From contig NZ_FTNF01000010.1 in the NCBI RefSeq assembly GCF_900156065.1, positions 124,001 to 188,000 on the forward strand: a stretch of DNA of 64,000 nt, written 5' to 3'. Below the pieces are notes generated by a model that worked only from the letters and a program-made list of their open reading frames with translations, was not told the origin of the DNA and did no database searches. Source of the DNA: Micromonospora avicenniae. GTDB lineage: Bacteria; Actinomycetota; Actinomycetes; Mycobacteriales; Micromonosporaceae. Positions within the stretch are counted from its first letter, which is position 1, and every line of letters begins with the position of its first letter. Position numbers and translations under genes: made by a program. This document shows, one piece after another, positions 9,397 through 17,444 of the stretch.

Positions 9397-9969
9397 TCAG
9401 GCCGCGCCGGCGGGGCGACGCCCCGGCAGCGCGGTCACCCCGGGCGGTGGCAGCCCGGCCGTCGAGGCCAGCAATGCGCACCAGGCCAGCAGGTGCGGGC
9501 CGAGTTCGTCGTCCACCGGCGTCCACGAGGCGCGGATCTCGATGTCGCCGACGGCGGGCGGCCCGGCCAGCTCACCGAACCGCGTCGACATGGTCTGCGT
9601 GATCGTCCCGCCGATGGCGCGGTGCGCGGCGTCCTGGGCGTCGAGCGCGTCGGTCAGCCACGTCCAGCCGACCCCGGGCAGCAGCGGGTCGGCGGCCAGG
9701 TCGACCTCCAGTTCGGCAGTGACGTACGTGACCAGCCGCAAGGTGCCCTGCCACGCCTCGTGCCCGGCCGGATCGTGCAGCAGGATCAGGCGCCCGCTGG
9801 CCACCTCGTCCTCGTCGCGCAGCACGCTGGCGGCGAGCGCGAAGGCGTACGGGGCGAGTCGCTTCGGTGCGCCGACCTCCTCCAGCACGATCTCGGGGCG
9901 GGGTGCCGCGGACCGCAGCCCGGCGACCGCGCGGGCGAAGGTCTCCGGGGGCGCGATCGGGGGGGCCAT
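9397..9969 (-). CDS. DUF3000 family protein
   Basis: 190 residues, matching by pattern the actinobacteria-specific DUF3000 family (FARAVAGLRSA near the start, then LAPYAFALAASV, GRLILLHDP and WTWLTDALD). No catalytic motif or membrane segment is visible. It is divergent from hemE and close to the RNase D gene, a conserved actinobacterial neighbourhood. Biochemical function is not known to me. It ends 16 bases from the stop of the convergent proline-rich membrane protein gene. Confidence 0.85.
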   Translation of the reverse strand: MAPPIAPPETFARAVAGLRSAAPRPEIVLEEVGAPKRLAPYAFALAASVLRDEDEVASGRLILLHDPAGHEAWQGTLRLVTYVTAELEVDLAADPLLPGVGWTWLTDALDAQDAAHRAIGGTITQTMSTRFGELAGPPAVGDIEIRASWTPVDDELGPHLLAWCALLASTAGLPPPGVTALPGRRPAGAA

Positions 9970-10097
9970 GCCGGCAGCCTATGCCGCCGCGCCCCCGCCC
10001 GCCGCGACGGCGCGCCGACACCGGGGCTGGCGGACGGCGGCGCGACCGCGCGGCCGGGGACGGGTCACAAAGTGGGGGCGGGCCCGACGGAGGTGTC

Positions 10098-11219
10098 GTG
10101 GCGCGTGGCACGATGGCCGCGATGAGCACGGACAGCACGGGCATCGCGACCCGAGACGGAGACCCCGCCCCCGCCGGACCGGGCGACTCGCCCTTCGTCC
10201 GGGCCTGCCGCCGCCAGGCCGGCCCGCACACTCCCGTCTGGTTCATGCGCCAGGCTGGGCGGTCCCTGCCGGAGTACCGGGAGATCCGCGCGAACGTCGG
10301 GATGCTGGAGTCCTGCCGCCGCCCCGACCTCGTCACCGAGATCACTCTCCAGCCGGTACGCCGGCACGGTGTGGACGCGGCGATCCTGTTCAGCGACATC
10401 GTGGTGCCGGTCGCCGCGGCCGGCGTCGACCTCGACATCGTGCCGGGCACCGGGCCGGTCGTGGCCGAGCCGGTGCGCACCGCCGCCGACGTCGAACGGA
10501 TCCGTCCGATCGTCCGCGACGACGTCCCGTACGTCGACGAGGCGGTCCGGCTGCTCGTCGCCGAGCTGGGCGACACCCCGTTGATCGGCTTCGCGGGCGC
10601 GCCGTTCACCCTGGCCAGCTACCTGATCGAGGGCGGGCCGTCGCGTACGCACGCAAAGACCAAGGCGCTGATGTACGGCGATCCGCAGCTGTGGCACACG
10701 CTCTGCGGCCGGCTGGCCGAGGTCACGTTGGAGTTCCTGCGGGTCCAGGTGGCGGCCGGGGTCTCCGCGGTGCAGCTCTTCGACTCCTGGGCGGGCGCGC
10801 TCTCCGAGGCGGACTACCGCCGCTACGTGTTGCCGCACTCGACGACGGTGCTCGGCGGGCTCGCCGACGCGGGCGTGCCGAGGATCCACTTCGGGGTGGG
10901 CACCGGCGAGCTGCTCGCCGCGATGGGCGAGGCCGGAGCGGACGTGGTGGGCGTCGACTGGCGTACGCCGCTGGACGTGGCGACCGTCCGGATCGGGCCG
11001 GAGCGCGCCGTGCAGGGCAATCTCGACCCGGCGGTGCTGTTCGCCCCGTGGCCCGTGATCGAGGCCGAGGTGCGTCGCGTGCTGGCGCAGGGCCGGACCG
11101 CCCCGGGGCACGTGTTCAACCTGGGTCACGGCGTCATGCCGGAGACCGACCCGGACGTGCTGACGCGAGTGGTCGCGCTGGTGCACGAGCTCACCGCCGG
11201 CCCGGTCGAGCGGAGCTGA
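10098..11219 (+). CDS. hemE: Uroporphyrinogen decarboxylase
   Basis: 373 residues. Both family signatures are present: PVWFMRQAGRSLPEYR with the substrate-binding arginines, and GFAGAPFTLASYLIEGG. HFGVGTGELL, VDWRTPLD, GNLDP and NLGHGVMPETDP follow in the usual order. It decarboxylates uroporphyrinogen III to coproporphyrinogen III in the cytoplasm. GTG 10098 is preferred because GGAGG lies 4 bases upstream; ATG 10122, eight codons on, is the alternative. It is followed after 5 bases by hemY and then by hemQ, giving a compact haem operon. Confidence 0.95.
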   Translation: MARGTMAAMSTDSTGIATRDGDPAPAGPGDSPFVRACRRQAGPHTPVWFMRQAGRSLPEYREIRANVGMLESCRRPDLVTEITLQPVRRHGVDAAILFSDIVVPVAAAGVDLDIVPGTGPVVAEPVRTAADVERIRPIVRDDVPYVDEAVRLLVAELGDTPLIGFAGAPFTLASYLIEGGPSRTHAKTKALMYGDPQLWHTLCGRLAEVTLEFLRVQVAAGVSAVQLFDSWAGALSEADYRRYVLPHSTTVLGGLADAGVPRIHFGVGTGELLAAMGEAGADVVGVDWRTPLDVATVRIGPERAVQGNLDPAVLFAPWPVIEAEVRRVLAQGRTAPGHVFNLGHGVMPETDPDVLTRVVALVHELTAGPVERS

Positions 11220-11224
11220 GCGGC

Positions 11225-12634
11225 ATGCGGCGTCCGGCGCGAGTGGCGGTGGTCGGTGGCGGGATCGCCGGGCTGGCCGCCGCCGTCCGGTTGCGCGACA
11301 GCGCCCCCGAGGGCACCGAGATCACGGTGTACGAGCAGTCCGGCACGCTCGGCGGCAAGCTGCGTACCGGCGAGCTGGCCGGCCAGCCGGTGGAGTTCGG
11401 CGCCGAGTCCTTCCTGATGCGCGACCCGGCCGGTGGGGAGTCCGCCGCGGTCGCGCTCGTCCGCCGGCTCGGGCTGGCCGAGCGGATCGTCCACCCCACG
11501 GTCGGGCAGGCCGCGCTCGTCGTCGACGGGGGGCTGCGCCCGGTCCCGGGCGGCACGCTGGTCGGCGTACCCGGTGACCTGGCCAAGGTTTCGGCGGTGG
11601 CCAAGCCGGACGCGGCGGCCGACCGCGACGAGGGCCGTCCGCTGCTCGGCCCCGGCGAGGACGTGAGCGTCGGCTCGCTGGTCCGCGCACGCTACGGCGA
11701 CGAGGTGGTGGACCGGCTGGTCGACCCGATGCTCGGCGGGGTGTACGCCGGCCGCGCCGACGACCTGTCGCTGGTGACCACGATGCCGGCGTTGGCCCGG
11801 GCCGCTCAGGTGGAACACACCCTGGTCGGAGCGGTCCGCGCCGCGCAGGCCGCCGCGCCGCGCGTACCGGGCGCCCCGGTCTTCGGCAGCCTGGTCGGTG
11901 GGCTCGGCACGCTGGTGGCCGCGGCGGCGCGCGAGAGCGGCGCGACGATCCGCCAGGACGCGACCGTCCGTGAACTGCATCCGGCTCCGTCCGGCTGGCG
12001 GCTGACCGTCGGCCCGACCCGTGACCCGGAACACGTCGATGTCGACGCGGTGGTGCTCGCCGTGCCGGCGCGTCCGGCCGCGAGGCTGCTCGCCGGGCCG
12101 GCGCCCGAGCTGGCGGGCGTCGTCGGGCAGCTGGACTACGCCAGCGTCGCGCTGGTCACCCTGGCCCTGCCGCAGCCGCGGCTGCCGGAGCTCTCCGGTC
12201 TCCTGGTGCCCGGCACCGAGGGACTGCTGATCAAGGCGTCCACCTTCTTCACCACCAAGTGGGGGCACCTGCGCCGCCCGGACGGACTGGCCCTCGTGCG
12301 TGCCTCGGTGGGCCGGTACGGCGAGGAGGCGCAGCTCCAGCGCCCGGACGAGGACCTGGCCGCGACGGTGCACCGGGAGCTGTCCGCAGTGCTCGGCACG
12401 CCGTTGCCCGCGCCGATCGACGGGCACGTGCAGCGCTGGGGCGGGGCGCTGCCGCAGTACGCCCCGGGACACACCGGCCGGGTGGCCGCGGTGCGCGCCG
12501 CGCTGCGCGCCAGCCACCCCACCCTGGCCCTGGCCGGGGCCGGCTACGACGGGGTCGGGATCCCGGTCTGCGTCCGCTCCGGTGAGACCGCGGCCGACGA
12601 GATCATCAGTGCATTGGGAGGATCGGGGACATGA
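11225..12634 (+). CDS. hemY: Coproporphyrinogen III / protoporphyrinogen oxidase (HemY/CgoX)
   Basis: 469 residues, an FAD-dependent oxidase of the HemY type. The dinucleotide-binding fold is at the N-terminus (VAVVGGGIAGLAAAVRL) followed by YEQSGTLGGKLRT. The C-terminal FAD-contact region includes LALAGAGYDGVGIPVCVRSG. Because hemQ follows directly, the likely substrate is coproporphyrinogen III, oxidised to coproporphyrin III, as in the coproporphyrin-dependent pathway of actinobacteria and firmicutes; this rests on known pathways, not on a substrate residue seen here. The ATG lies 5 bases after the hemE stop with GGAG upstream. The stop overlaps the hemQ start (ATGA). Confidence 0.92.
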   Translation: MRRPARVAVVGGGIAGLAAAVRLRDSAPEGTEITVYEQSGTLGGKLRTGELAGQPVEFGAESFLMRDPAGGESAAVALVRRLGLAERIVHPTVGQAALVVDGGLRPVPGGTLVGVPGDLAKVSAVAKPDAAADRDEGRPLLGPGEDVSVGSLVRARYGDEVVDRLVDPMLGGVYAGRADDLSLVTTMPALARAAQVEHTLVGAVRAAQAAAPRVPGAPVFGSLVGGLGTLVAAAARESGATIRQDATVRELHPAPSGWRLTVGPTRDPEHVDVDAVVLAVPARPAARLLAGPAPELAGVVGQLDYASVALVTLALPQPRLPELSGLLVPGTEGLLIKASTFFTTKWGHLRRPDGLALVRASVGRYGEEAQLQRPDEDLAATVHRELSAVLGTPLPAPIDGHVQRWGGALPQYAPGHTGRVAAVRAALRASHPTLALAGAGYDGVGIPVCVRSGETAADEIISALGGSGT

Positions 12635-13332
12635 CCGAGCAGACGAACGCGGCCCGGCTGCGGGAGCTGAACGAGACCATCCGCTACACCATGTGGTCGG
12701 TGTTCCGGGCCAGCAGCCCGCTGCCGTCCCTCCGCGACAACGTCACCGCCGAGATCGAGGCGCTCTTCGAGGAGCTGGCCGGCAAGGATGTGACGATCCG
12801 CGGCACCTACGACGTGTCCGGCCTGCGCGCCGACGCGGACCTGCTGATCTGGTGGCACTCCGGGTCCAGCGACGCGCTGCAGGACGCCTACCTGCGCTTC
12901 CGCCGTACGACCCTGGGCCGGAGCATGAGCCCGGTCTGGTCGCAGATGGCCCTGCACCGGCCGGCGGAGTTCAACAAGAGCCACATCCCGGCGTTCCTCG
13001 CCGGCGAGCAGGCGCGTGCCTACCTGTGCGTCTACCCGTTCGTCCGCTCGTACGAGTGGTACCTGCTGCCGGACGCGGAGCGGCGGGAGATGCTCGCCGA
13101 GCACGGCCGGTTGGCCCGCGGCTACCCGGACGTGCGCGCCAACACGGTCGCCTCGTTCGCCCTCGGCGACTACGAGTGGATGCTCGCCTTCGAGGCCGAC
13201 GAGCTGCACCGGATCGTGGACCTGATGCGCGACCTGCGCGCCTCCGCCGCCCGTCGGCACGTGCGCGAGGAGGTGCCGTTCTACACCGGTCGCCGCCGGT
13301 CGATCGCCGAGATCGTCAACTGCCTGGTCTGA
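12631..13332 (+). CDS. hemQ: Coproheme decarboxylase (HemQ/ChdC, chlorite-dismutase family)
   Basis: 233 residues, in the short range of the family. The start (LRELNETIRYTMWSVFR) is characteristic of actinobacterial HemQ. SYEWYLLPDAERREML, followed by EHGRLARGYPDV, carries the conserved Tyr that takes part in radical chemistry and the His expected to bind the iron. It oxidatively decarboxylates iron-coproporphyrin to haem b, the last step of the pathway begun by hemE and hemY upstream. The start overlaps the hemY stop by 4 bases. Ferrochelatase is not in this window. Confidence 0.93.
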   Translation: MTEQTNAARLRELNETIRYTMWSVFRASSPLPSLRDNVTAEIEALFEELAGKDVTIRGTYDVSGLRADADLLIWWHSGSSDALQDAYLRFRRTTLGRSMSPVWSQMALHRPAEFNKSHIPAFLAGEQARAYLCVYPFVRSYEWYLLPDAERREMLAEHGRLARGYPDVRANTVASFALGDYEWMLAFEADELHRIVDLMRDLRASAARRHVREEVPFYTGRRRSIAEIVNCLV

Positions 13333-13721
13333 CGCGACGATCCGTGGCGCTTCGCCAATCGCGGCGTCGGGCGCGGTGGGTCGTCGCGGCCGTCGGCCGG
13401 GCCCGGGGTGTGGCGCGCGTCCTGTCGAGCTGCCCCAGAAATGGGGCGGGGCGGCTCCAGCGCTCGAGCGCAAGGTGGGTCCGGCACCCCTGGGGACCGT
13501 CGTCCGAGGGCCGGCGCCCGGCGGGCGGTGATCGGGGAGTCGACGGTGCGGGTGGTGATGGGCAGGCCGCCGCCCGTCGGGTGGTGATGGGCCGGCCGTC
13601 CCGAGTCGGGTGGCTCGGGTCGCGGGGTGTCGTGGTCTCGTATCCGGGGCAGCTCGACAGCGTCCAGACTGGGTGACCCGGAGAGGGCACCCGGCCCCCG
13701 AAGCCCCGCGACCCGAGCAGG
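13333..13721. other. Gene-free gap with interleaved inverted repeats
   Basis: No credible gene lies between hemQ and the next acetyltransferase. CTGTCGAGCTGCCCC at 13422-13436 pairs with its reverse complement at 13646-13660. CTCGGGTCGCGGGG at 13614-13627 pairs with 13704-13717. The second pair straddles one arm of the first, so the two are interleaved, not nested. CGGGTGGTGATGGGC is directly repeated at 13549-13563 and 13578-13592. It could be a structured RNA or a decayed repeat; neither is established. Confidence 0.5.
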
Positions 13722-14219
13722 TCACGCCCCGTGTAGGTCCCGGGCCATCACCTGCTCCCGCCGCACGCCGTCGGGCATGAGGTCGCCCAGCTCGCCGGTG
13801 GGCACGAAGCCGTGGCGTCGGTACAGCCCGGCGGCCCGCTCGTTGCCCGCCATCACCGCCAGGCGCAGCCGGTCGGCGCCGGCCTGTCGTGCCCACCGGG
13901 CCACGGCGTCCACCAGCGCGTCCGCGACGCCGTGGCCGCGGGCCTGCGGGTGCACCCACATCGAGATGAGTTCCGCGACGCCGGTGGTGGGGGTGGGCAC
14001 CCCGCTGGCCTGGCCGACCGGTCGTCCGTCGAGTTGGGCGACGAGATTGTGGGAACCGGGGATCTCGAGGCGGGACCGCCAGCGGTCCTCGCGGTCGCCG
14101 TCGTCCTGCCAGTCGGACAGCCGGGAGCCGAACGCGTACGGGGCCTCGGCCAGCGCGGCGAGGCGGACCTCGCGCCAGAGCTTCCAGTCGTCCGGGGTGA
14201 GCAGCCTGATCTCGATCAT
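13722..14219 (-). CDS. GNAT-family N-acetyltransferase
   Basis: 165 residues covering one GNAT domain. The N-terminus IEIRLLTPDDWKLWREVRLAAL is a typical first strand and helix. LISMWVHPQARGHGVADALV is motif A, with the acetyl-CoA-binding Q/RxxGxG/A stretch. LAVMAGNERAAGLYRRHGFVPTG is the final motif. The substrate cannot be inferred. It follows an ElaA-type acetyltransferase gene on the same strand, with 27 bases between them, and is probably its operon partner. Confidence 0.85.
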   Translation of the reverse strand: MIEIRLLTPDDWKLWREVRLAALAEAPYAFGSRLSDWQDDGDREDRWRSRLEIPGSHNLVAQLDGRPVGQASGVPTPTTGVAELISMWVHPQARGHGVADALVDAVARWARQAGADRLRLAVMAGNERAAGLYRRHGFVPTGELGDLMPDGVRREQVMARDLHGA

Positions 14220-14246
14220 GAAGGCATGCTCGTGCCGGATCGCCTC

Positions 14247-14711
14247 CTACGCGACCTGTTTTCCGCCGGCGGCGCGGCGCATCGGGGTGTGCGGGATGCC
14301 GTCCTCGACGTACTCCGGGCCGCTGACGCTGAAGCCGTACCGGGCGTAGAAGCCGACGAGGTGCGACTGTGCCTCCAGCACGCACGGCCGGTCGCCGACC
14401 AGGGCCAGCGCCTCGGTCATCAGCCGGCCGGCGTGCCCGCCGCCGCGGGCGTGCGGGGCCACCACCACCCGGCCGATCCGGGCCACGTCGCCCGGATCGG
14501 CGAGGATCCGCAGGTACGCGAGCGGAGCTCCGCCGTCGGTGAGCCAGAGATGCCGCGTGCCCGGCTCGACGTCGCGGCCGTCGAGTTCCGGATACGGGCA
14601 GTTCTGCTCCACCACGAACACGTCGATCCGCAGCTTCAGCAGGTCGTGGAACGTGCGGGTGGTCAGGTCCGGGAACGCGGCGGTGCGGACCTCGATCGTC
14701 TGCGGAGGCAT
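14247..14711 (-). CDS. ElaA-type GNAT acetyltransferase
   Basis: 154 residues. TFHDLLKLRIDVFVVEQNCPYPELDG is the hallmark N-terminus of ElaA-like proteins, and GRVVVAPHARGGGHAGRLM is the acetyl-CoA-binding motif. AQSHLVGFYARYGF closes the domain. The physiological acceptor is unknown for the family. The ATG has GGAGG... reading as TGCCTCCGCA on the opposite strand near it, and its first 49 bases overlap the end of the upstream EamA gene in another frame, which implies cotranscription. Confidence 0.85.
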   Translation of the reverse strand: MPPQTIEVRTAAFPDLTTRTFHDLLKLRIDVFVVEQNCPYPELDGRDVEPGTRHLWLTDGGAPLAYLRILADPGDVARIGRVVVAPHARGGGHAGRLMTEALALVGDRPCVLEAQSHLVGFYARYGFSVSGPEYVEDGIPHTPMRRAAGGKQVA

Positions 14712-15667
14712 CCTGCGATCGTAGGTCCACCGGCTTGCGGAGCCAGGTACGTGGCGGCCACCGCAGTGAGCAGCAGCACCCCGCCGGTGAGCACGGGGAG
14801 CGGCAGTGGCTCGCCGAGGAGCACGACGGCGAGCGCAGCGGCGGTCAGCGGCTCCACGAGGGTGAGCACCGCCGCGACGCTGCCCTCGACCGTTCGCAGC
14901 CCGGCGTTGAACAGCACGTACGCCAGCGCGGTGGTGACCAACCCGAGGTGGAGCAGCAGCGCCACGACGTCCGCGCGGGCCGGCACGGTCAGCCCCGCGG
15001 ACAAGGCGAACGGGGCGAGGACCAGCGCGCCGATCACGGTGGAGATGGTGGTGAGCGTCATCGGTGGGGTGGTTCGGGAGACGTGCCGGCTCACGAGGGT
15101 CGTCGCGGCGTACCCGAGGCCGGACCCGGCTGCCGCGAGCAGCCCCAGTAGCGGTCGGGGCGCCGCCGAGTTGGGCTCGGCCGAAGCCGCGGTGACCAGC
15201 GCGAGGCCGGCGACCGCGGCCGCGAGTGTGGCCAGCCGGAACGGGCCGGGCAGCCGGCGAGCCCGGACCGACTCCCAGGCCACGGCGAGCACCGGGGCCA
15301 GGCCGAGGCTGACCAGCGTGGCCACGCCGACCCCGGCGAGCGCGACGGCCGCGAAGTACAGCGCCTGATAGATGCCGAGCCCGACCCCGGTCGCCAGCAG
15401 CGGCAGCGGCGCGGCGCGCAGAGCGGCCAGCGTCGGACGCAGCCGTGGGGCGGCGAACGCCGACAGGACGAGCGCGGCGATCGCCAGGCGGTGGAAGCCG
15501 ATGCTGACCGGGTTCAGACCGGTGGTCTCGTGGACGACGTGCACGACGGTCCCGGTGGTGCCCCACAGCACCCCGGCGACGGTGATCTGGATCAGGCCGG
15601 TGCGGACGGGCGGGACAGGCGTGACCGGCGCCGGCCGGGAGGCGGGCGCGGTGCGGGAAGCGGGCAT
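14663..15667 (-). CDS. EamA-family (drug/metabolite transporter) permease
   Basis: 334 residues with about ten hydrophobic segments arranged as two five-helix EamA repeats: the first half begins GLIQITVAGVLWGTTGTVVHVV and the second begins LGYAATTLVSRHVSR. The stretch LTLVEPLTAAALAVVLLGEPL is the conserved EPL signature of the second repeat. These proteins export or import small metabolites such as amino acids; the cargo is unknown here. The ATG has GGAG 9 bases upstream. The C-terminal ~20 residues are arginine-rich and overlap the next gene. Confidence 0.87.
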   Translation of the reverse strand: MPASRTAPASRPAPVTPVPPVRTGLIQITVAGVLWGTTGTVVHVVHETTGLNPVSIGFHRLAIAALVLSAFAAPRLRPTLAALRAAPLPLLATGVGLGIYQALYFAAVALAGVGVATLVSLGLAPVLAVAWESVRARRLPGPFRLATLAAAVAGLALVTAASAEPNSAAPRPLLGLLAAAGSGLGYAATTLVSRHVSRTTPPMTLTTISTVIGALVLAPFALSAGLTVPARADVVALLLHLGLVTTALAYVLFNAGLRTVEGSVAAVLTLVEPLTAAALAVVLLGEPLPLPVLTGGVLLLTAVAATYLAPQAGGPTIAGCLRRRSRSAPPRSRT

Positions 15668-15841
15668 GTGTGCGCTCCGAAAGGGTGAGCCGCTGACGGG
15701 GGACGACGTCGGCGGAGCGCACAGCGATATGGCCGGTCCGGGTCAACCGGTCGGCGTGGGGCGGCGCGCTCCGGTCAGGAGCGCGGGGGAGGCAGGACGC
15801 CCAGGAAAGGCCGCATCGGTAGACCGTACCGTGGCCGCGCG

Positions 15842-16102
15842 TCAGGAGGGGCGTACGCCGACCGCGTCGCGGATCTCGGCACCCTGAGCGCCCTCGACGG
15901 CGCGGGCGGAGTGCCCGCTGCAGAAGAAGCGGCCGTTGACCTCCACCCCGTGCCCCACGATCTTGACCTGGCAGTGCTCGCAGATCGGTGCCAGCCGGTG
16001 GATCGCGCACTCGAAGCTGTCGAAGGTGTGCGTGTCACCGCTGACCGTACGCACCTCGAACGCCATCCAGTAGTCGTTGCCGCAGACCTCGCAGGTCGCC
16101 AT
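15842..16102 (-). CDS. Small zinc-ribbon-like protein, conserved in actinobacteria, function unknown
   Basis: 86 residues with two metal-binding-type Cys pairs: CEVCGNDY at residues 4-11 and CEHCQVKI in the middle. A further Cys lies in FECAIHR and another in FFCSGHSA, giving a likely zinc-binding fold. MATCEVCGNDYWMAFEV is the natural N-terminus and has GGGGGG upstream; longer in-frame starts would add sequence unlike this family. No catalytic motif is visible. It could be a nucleic-acid or protein-binding adaptor, but no function is established. Confidence 0.8.
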   Translation of the reverse strand: MATCEVCGNDYWMAFEVRTVSGDTHTFDSFECAIHRLAPICEHCQVKIVGHGVEVNGRFFCSGHSARAVEGAQGAEIRDAVGVRPS

Positions 16103-16259
16103 GGGAACCCCCCGTATCAGGACAGTTGCCTTCAGAGTGCGCCAGAGCGGCGGCAGGAGCGGGAGGAATGCGGCTATCCGTGTCGCCGCCGGCGGCGTGT
16201 CGGCTCCCGCGTGTCGCCCGTTGTGCCTGGTAGACCGCCCTGAGCCCTGGAGGTACCCC

Positions 16260-16535
16260 GTGATCAAGCGCAGCAGGCTCTTCGGCAATCAGACCCGGGT
16301 CACCTTCTGCCTGCCCCGGGACGCACCGCCCGGAGCGGTGAGCGTGGTCGGCAGTTTCAACGACTGGGAACCGGGCCGGCACGAACTCGTTCCGCGTCGC
16401 GACGGCACCCGGACGGTGACCGTGCGGTTGCGCCCGGGGGAGTACCGGTTCCGCTACCTGGCCACCGGCGGGCTCTGGCTCGACGACGACACCGCCGACC
16501 GGGTGGACGATCAGGGCTGCACCCTGGTGATCTGA
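16260..16535 (+). CDS. CBM48/isoamylase N-terminal-like domain protein
   Basis: 91 residues forming one early-set immunoglobulin-like domain: RVTFCLPRDAPPGAVSVVGSF followed by NDWEPGRHEL is the glycogen-binding signature seen in AMPK beta subunits and branching enzymes. YRFRYLATGGLWLDDDTADR completes the fold. No catalytic domain is attached, so it probably binds alpha-glucan or acts as a regulatory module. The GTG has GGAGGT 7 bases upstream. The next gene begins 101 bases downstream, after a promoter-like region, so it is probably a separate unit. Confidence 0.85.
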   Translation: MIKRSRLFGNQTRVTFCLPRDAPPGAVSVVGSFNDWEPGRHELVPRRDGTRTVTVRLRPGEYRFRYLATGGLWLDDDTADRVDDQGCTLVI

Positions 16536-16543
16536 GACCTCGG

Positions 16544-16605
16544 GAAACGTTTCTGCATCTATCGATGACTGTCTTTACAGTTAACAAAGTTTAATTTATG
16601 TTGGT
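16544..16605 (+). promoter_or_regulatory. AT-rich promoter region with LacI-type operator candidate upstream of the LPMO gene
   Basis: A perfect 10-bp palindrome GAAACGTTTC (16544-16553) is followed by ACTGTCTTTACAGT (16568-16581, two 5-bp arms) and an unusually AT-rich stretch to 16605, just before the ribosome-binding site. In actinobacteria polysaccharide-degrading genes are often under LacI- or GntR-type control. The factor cannot be named from the sequence. Confidence 0.45.
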
Positions 16606-16636
16606 GGCAACTTCATCACCCCGCGGAGGTGTCACC

Positions 16637-17371
16637 ATGCGTCGAAGGATCACCCTCCCGGTCGTGGCGGCGGGCGCCGTCCTGTCCTCGCTCGCCGTCG
16701 CGGCCCCGGCCCAGGCCCACGGCTACGTGTCGTCGCCACCGAGCCGGCAGGCGCTCTGTGCGCAGAACCGGGTCCCGGACTGCGGGCAGATCAAGTACGA
16801 GCCGCAGAGCGTCGAGGGCCCGAAGGGGCTGCGCAACTGCCATGCCAACATCGCCCACTTCGCAGTTCTCAACGACGACAGCCGGGGCTGGCCCGCCACC
16901 TCGGTCGGCAGCACTGTGACGTTCACCTGGATCAACACGGCGCGGCACGCCACCAGCAACTGGGAGTACTACATCGGAGGCACCCGGGTGGCCGTCGTCA
17001 ACGGCAACGGCCAGCAGCCCGGGGCGACGGTGTCGCACACCGTCAACCTGAGCGGCTTCTCCGGCCGGCACAAGCTCCTCGCCATCTGGAACATCGCCGA
17101 CACCGCCAACGCGTTCTACTCCTGCGTCGACCTCCAGATCGGCGGAGGTGGCGGGCCCGGGCCCACGCCGACACCCACCCCGACGCCGACGCCGACCACA
17201 CCCGGCCCCACACCGCCGCCCGCCTCGGGTGGCAGCTGGACGGCGGGCCGGGCCTACCAGGTCGACGATCAGGTCACCTACGGCGGGTCGACGTACCGCT
17301 GCCGGCAGGCGCACACCGCCATCGCCGGCTGGGAGCCACCGAACGTGCCCGCGCTGTGGAGCCGGATCTGA
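16637..17371 (+). CDS. Secreted AA10 lytic polysaccharide monooxygenase with C-terminal CBM5/12
   Basis: 244 residues. A Sec signal peptide (MRRRITLPVVAAGAV...) ends in AQA before His28, so the mature protein starts HGYVSSPPSRQ. That N-terminal His forms the copper histidine brace together with His104 (TARHATSNWEYY). The catalytic domain ends near residue 180. A Thr/Pro linker follows, then a carbohydrate-binding module with WTAGRAYQVDDQVTYGGSTY and aromatic residues typical of CBM5/12. It oxidatively cleaves crystalline chitin or cellulose outside the cell; the CBM type favours chitin. The ATG has GGAGGT 6 bases upstream. The promoter region carries a LacI-type palindrome. Confidence 0.93.
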   Translation: MRRRITLPVVAAGAVLSSLAVAAPAQAHGYVSSPPSRQALCAQNRVPDCGQIKYEPQSVEGPKGLRNCHANIAHFAVLNDDSRGWPATSVGSTVTFTWINTARHATSNWEYYIGGTRVAVVNGNGQQPGATVSHTVNLSGFSGRHKLLAIWNIADTANAFYSCVDLQIGGGGGPGPTPTPTPTPTPTTPGPTPPPASGGSWTAGRAYQVDDQVTYGGSTYRCRQAHTAIAGWEPPNVPALWSRI

Positions 17372-17444
17372 CCGTACGGGCGCGGCCGGCGTCCCAGCGT
17401 CGAGCCGTGCCCCCATCCCTGCCGGCCCCACCTGGGAGGGCGAC

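Noticed and set aside
9542..11224. Extended open frame leading into hemY
   Set aside because: It overlaps DUF3000 and hemE on both strands and ends in the true HemY start; no protein-like pattern before residue 1 of HemY.
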